From an uncultured Clostridia bacterium (GTDB taxonomy: Bacteria; Bacillota; Clostridia; Christensenellales; Aristaeellaceae), in assembly GCA_934632155.1 (NCBI GenBank), contig CAKTXZ010000009.1, positions 1 to 64,000 on the forward strand: a DNA stretch of 64,000 nucleotides, in the 5' to 3' direction. Positions 61,874-64,000 of this stretch are shown here, one piece after another. Under the pieces are notes generated by a model that was not told the DNA's origin, made no database searches, and saw only the letters and a program-made list of their open reading frames with translations. Each line of letters begins with the position of its first letter. Within the stretch, counting starts at the first letter, position 1. A program made the position numbers and the translations under genes.

Positions 61874-63241
61874 TCAGGCGGCGCGCGTCAGGCGCTTGAT
61901 CCAGCGATCGCCGCGCACCCGCAAAAAGGCCGGCACGCACTTGAAGCACTGATCGGCGTTCAGGCAGATAATCACCGCGACGGGCGGCCAATGCCAGACA
62001 AACGCGCCCAGCAGCGACAGGGGCATAACGATCCCCCAAATGCTGATTAGATCAAGCCACAGCACAAAACGCGTATCGCCCCCGCCGCGGATAATGCCGG
62101 TGTTAACGGACATCTGATAGGACATGGTGAAGAGCACAACGCTTTGGATGACCATATACGCATCCGCCAGCGCGCGGGTTTCATCCGATACGCGGTAAAC
62201 ACGCAAAAGCGGGCGCCGCAGCGAGAGCATCATCAGGGCAAGCACCGCGCCGATGCACAGAAACATCGCCTGCAGCGTACGGGAATATTCCCTGACCTTT
62301 CCGATATCGCCCGTGCCGACGGTGCGCCCGATCATCACCGAGGCAGCGGACGCCGCGCCGACCGCCGTCACCTTCAGCAGCAGGAAAACGGTAGAGGAAA
62401 TGGACTGCGCGGAAATAGCGCTGTCGCTCATGTGCCCCAGAATCACGGTCTGCAGCGCATTGGAAACGCCCCACAGCGCCGATGTAATCAGCACCGGCGT
62501 TCCCACGCGCAGCACATCGCGCAGCATGGCGCGATCGATCCTGCGATAATCGCGCAGGTGAATATCCAGCGTTTTTTCGCGGCGGAACATATGAACCGCC
62601 ACAATCACGCACTCCGCCGCGCGCGCCGCCAGCGTGCCGACCGCCGCGCCGCGCACGCCCATTTCCGGCGCGCCCAGCCGCCCGAAAATCAGCAAATAAT
62701 TGATGGCGACATTCAGACACAGCGAAATAATCGAAACGCGCAGCGCGATGCGAACGGATTCCACCATGCGCATCGTGCCCAGCATCAGCGCGGTCAGGGC
62801 GAAGAAGGGATAGCTAAAGCGAACGATGCGCAAATAATCCACGCCCTGCGCGATGAAGGCTTCATTGGGCGTAAAGATCCGCAGCGCCGGCCGGGAAAAC
62901 ACGCTCACCAGTACAAAAAGCACGACCGCCAAAGCGGTCTCCAGCCGCAGCCCGATAGCGGACAGGCGGCGAATCTCCGCCACGCGCTTTTGCCCCCAAT
63001 ACTGCGTCCCCAGCACCAGCAGGCCGTTGGTCACGCCATAAACCAATTGCTGATACACAAACTGAATCTGGTTCACGGCGGCCACGCCGGAGAGCGCCTC
63101 CTCCGAATACGCGCCCAGCATCATGTTATCCGCCAGGTTGACGCTCAGGATCACCGCCTGCTCCAGCATCAGCGTCAGGCACAGCCGCAGAAAGGATTGA
63201 TAAAACGCGCGATCCCGCGTCAGCCATTTTCCGCCGCTCAT
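61874..63241 (-). CDS. MATE-family efflux transporter
   Basis: A 455-residue transporter with twelve membrane segments, of the same general group as the one at 55930 but clearly different in sequence. Visible are LSVNLADNMMLGAYSEEAL, GLLVLGTQYWGQKR and the second-half repeat GTPVLITSALWGVSNALQT. The ATG overlaps the stop of the YgjV-like gene (ATGA) and has AGAGGGAGA upstream. It is convergent to dnaA. The substrate is unknown. Confidence 0.92.
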   Translation of the reverse strand: MSGGKWLTRDRAFYQSFLRLCLTLMLEQAVILSVNLADNMMLGAYSEEALSGVAAVNQIQFVYQQLVYGVTNGLLVLGTQYWGQKRVAEIRRLSAIGLRLETALAVVLFVLVSVFSRPALRIFTPNEAFIAQGVDYLRIVRFSYPFFALTALMLGTMRMVESVRIALRVSIISLCLNVAINYLLIFGRLGAPEMGVRGAAVGTLAARAAECVIVAVHMFRREKTLDIHLRDYRRIDRAMLRDVLRVGTPVLITSALWGVSNALQTVILGHMSDSAISAQSISSTVFLLLKVTAVGAASAASVMIGRTVGTGDIGKVREYSRTLQAMFLCIGAVLALMMLSLRRPLLRVYRVSDETRALADAYMVIQSVVLFTMSYQMSVNTGIIRGGGDTRFVLWLDLISIWGIVMPLSLLGAFVWHWPPVAVIICLNADQCFKCVPAFLRVRGDRWIKRLTRAA

Positions 63242-63777
63242 TCCGTCTCCCTCTGCCCGCGATAGCGAAGCAGCCCGCCGATAATCGACGCGAGCGTAAT
63301 GCATTCGCACAGCACGCCGCCGACCGAGCCGTTGATCCAATTATACACAAGCCAAACCGGCGAGGAAATAAGGCCCAGCATACGAATGGCGCGCGCGCTG
63401 CCGACGTAGTAGGCGATCGTCATCGCGGTCATGCCGATCACCGGCAGCAGATTGAGCAGCAAATTGCCCGGCGTGGGCTGCACGCCAAAGCAGGCGAACA
63501 GCAGCGCGTAATAAACGATATACGCCGCCTCAAAGCCGACGACCCAGCCGACGCTGTCCGCATGCGTCTTTTCCTTATAAGCATATACCAGCGCGCGCAG
63601 CATCCCCAGCAGATTCATCACCGCGCCCGTCGCCGCGCCCAGCATGCCCATATGCACGGTAAAGAGCAGCGTTCCCGCCATCTGCATCAGCATAATGCGT
63701 CGGGAAGATTTGCCCTGATAGGACAGGATGTTGAACGCCATGGCGATAATTCCGATCATTTGCACAACCAGCTGCAT
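63238..63777 (-). CDS. YgjV family inner-membrane protein
   Basis: A 179-residue integral membrane protein with five to six hydrophobic segments. The N-terminal GIIAMAFNILSYQGKSSRR, the QMAGTLLFTVHMGMLG segment and the C-terminal NGSVGGVLCECI are typical of the YgjV family, whose role is unknown. AAAGAGGAAAAG precedes the ATG at 63777. It is coupled to the MATE gene, so the two may act together in export. Confidence 0.85.
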   Translation of the reverse strand: MQLVVQMIGIIAMAFNILSYQGKSSRRIMLMQMAGTLLFTVHMGMLGAATGAVMNLLGMLRALVYAYKEKTHADSVGWVVGFEAAYIVYYALLFACFGVQPTPGNLLLNLLPVIGMTAMTIAYYVGSARAIRMLGLISSPVWLVYNWINGSVGGVLCECITLASIIGGLLRYRGQRETE

Positions 63778-63837
63778 TTTCTTTTCCTCTTTCCGGCGCA
63801 GCAGCGCGCCGATTGCCCGTCTTTGGAAAGCGCGCCT

Positions 63838-63866
63838 ATCATACCACATCCCGGAGTGGCTTTCAA
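63838..63866 (-). promoter_or_regulatory. Promoter of the YgjV-MATE operon
   Basis: On the minus strand TTGAAA (63866-63861), a 17-base spacer and TGGTATGAT (-10 at 63843-63838). The remaining bases to 64000 show no supported gene. Confidence 0.8.
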
Positions 63867-64000
63867 TCCGGCTTGCGTTTCAAAATGGGATGGCTCGTGT
63901 TTCGAAATATGACAGCCCCGCGCTCCCTGCCGTAAACGGCCAAAGAGCAGCGGTTTGATGGCGGACAAAATGCCCGATTCGCTTGGGAAGCAGGCTCCCC

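Noticed and set aside
63756..63968. Short minus-strand frame at the right edge
   Set aside because: Overlaps the promoter of the YgjV-MATE operon and has no recognisable features.

Overview
This GC-rich window looks like the chromosome of a Gram-positive, Firmicutes/Clostridia-type anaerobe. The signs are a HemZ-type coproporphyrinogen dehydrogenase, YitT, AddA, a complete Bce-type peptide-resistance module, Lpl/Ytc-type sugar ABC transporters, Soj/Spo0J-type ParAB and a DnaA gene with TTATCCACA boxes. An uncultivated gut lineage would fit, but that is inference. Genes are dense and run in both directions. Most promoters are canonical (TTGnnn, 17 bp, TATAAT). No tRNA, rRNA, CRISPR array, insertion sequence or phage was seen.

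Layout. 1-10.4 kb: housekeeping genes on the minus strand: relA (cut by the window edge), recJ and a SecD-like gene, then a separate FAD-dehydrogenase/dtd/metallo-hydrolase/hemZ operon. A plus-strand WG-repeat lipoprotein lies between them. 10.7-14.1 kb: a three-gene plus-strand unit of VTC-type polymerase, DUF4956 membrane protein and Cthe_2159-like beta-helix lipoprotein. 14.1-31.7 kb: addA, an MreB-family gene, yitT, an SPFH protein, a GDSL esterase, a heterodimeric ABC exporter, purB and a bceRSAB-like module. 31.9-36.8 kb: an AT-rich gap and a sugar ABC import locus with an ArsR-type regulator. 37.0-55.6 kb: a large minus-strand carbohydrate/nucleoside catabolic region with a second sugar importer, NagA, ROK kinase, sugar isomerases, a GH123-like DUF4091 protein, an amidohydrolase, two AraC regulators, a SIS isomerase, a ribokinase, and a coupled Gfo/Idh-HAD-nucleoside phosphorylase-acyltransferase operon. 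55.9-64 kb: the replication-origin region, with parAB, an unknown protein, the oriC-like DnaA-box region and dnaA, flanked by two MATE transporter genes.

How the genes work together. Both sugar loci have a binding protein and two permeases but no ATPase, so a shared ATPase encoded elsewhere is probably used. The large catabolic region reads as import of a glycoside or amino sugar, then deacetylation, phosphorylation and isomerisation under AraC control. The best new candidate is a small repeated leader element. An extended -10 (TGNTATAAT or close variants) is followed 5-11 bases later by a short hairpin whose stem shows a compensatory base change. It occurs four times, always just upstream of minus-strand operons (twice before the FAD/dtd operon, once before bceRS, once before the ribokinase operon). 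Other points of interest are the VTC/DUF4956/beta-helix unit, a SecD-like protein lacking the usual signature residues, a dnaA without adjacent dnaN, and a family of related terminator stems.
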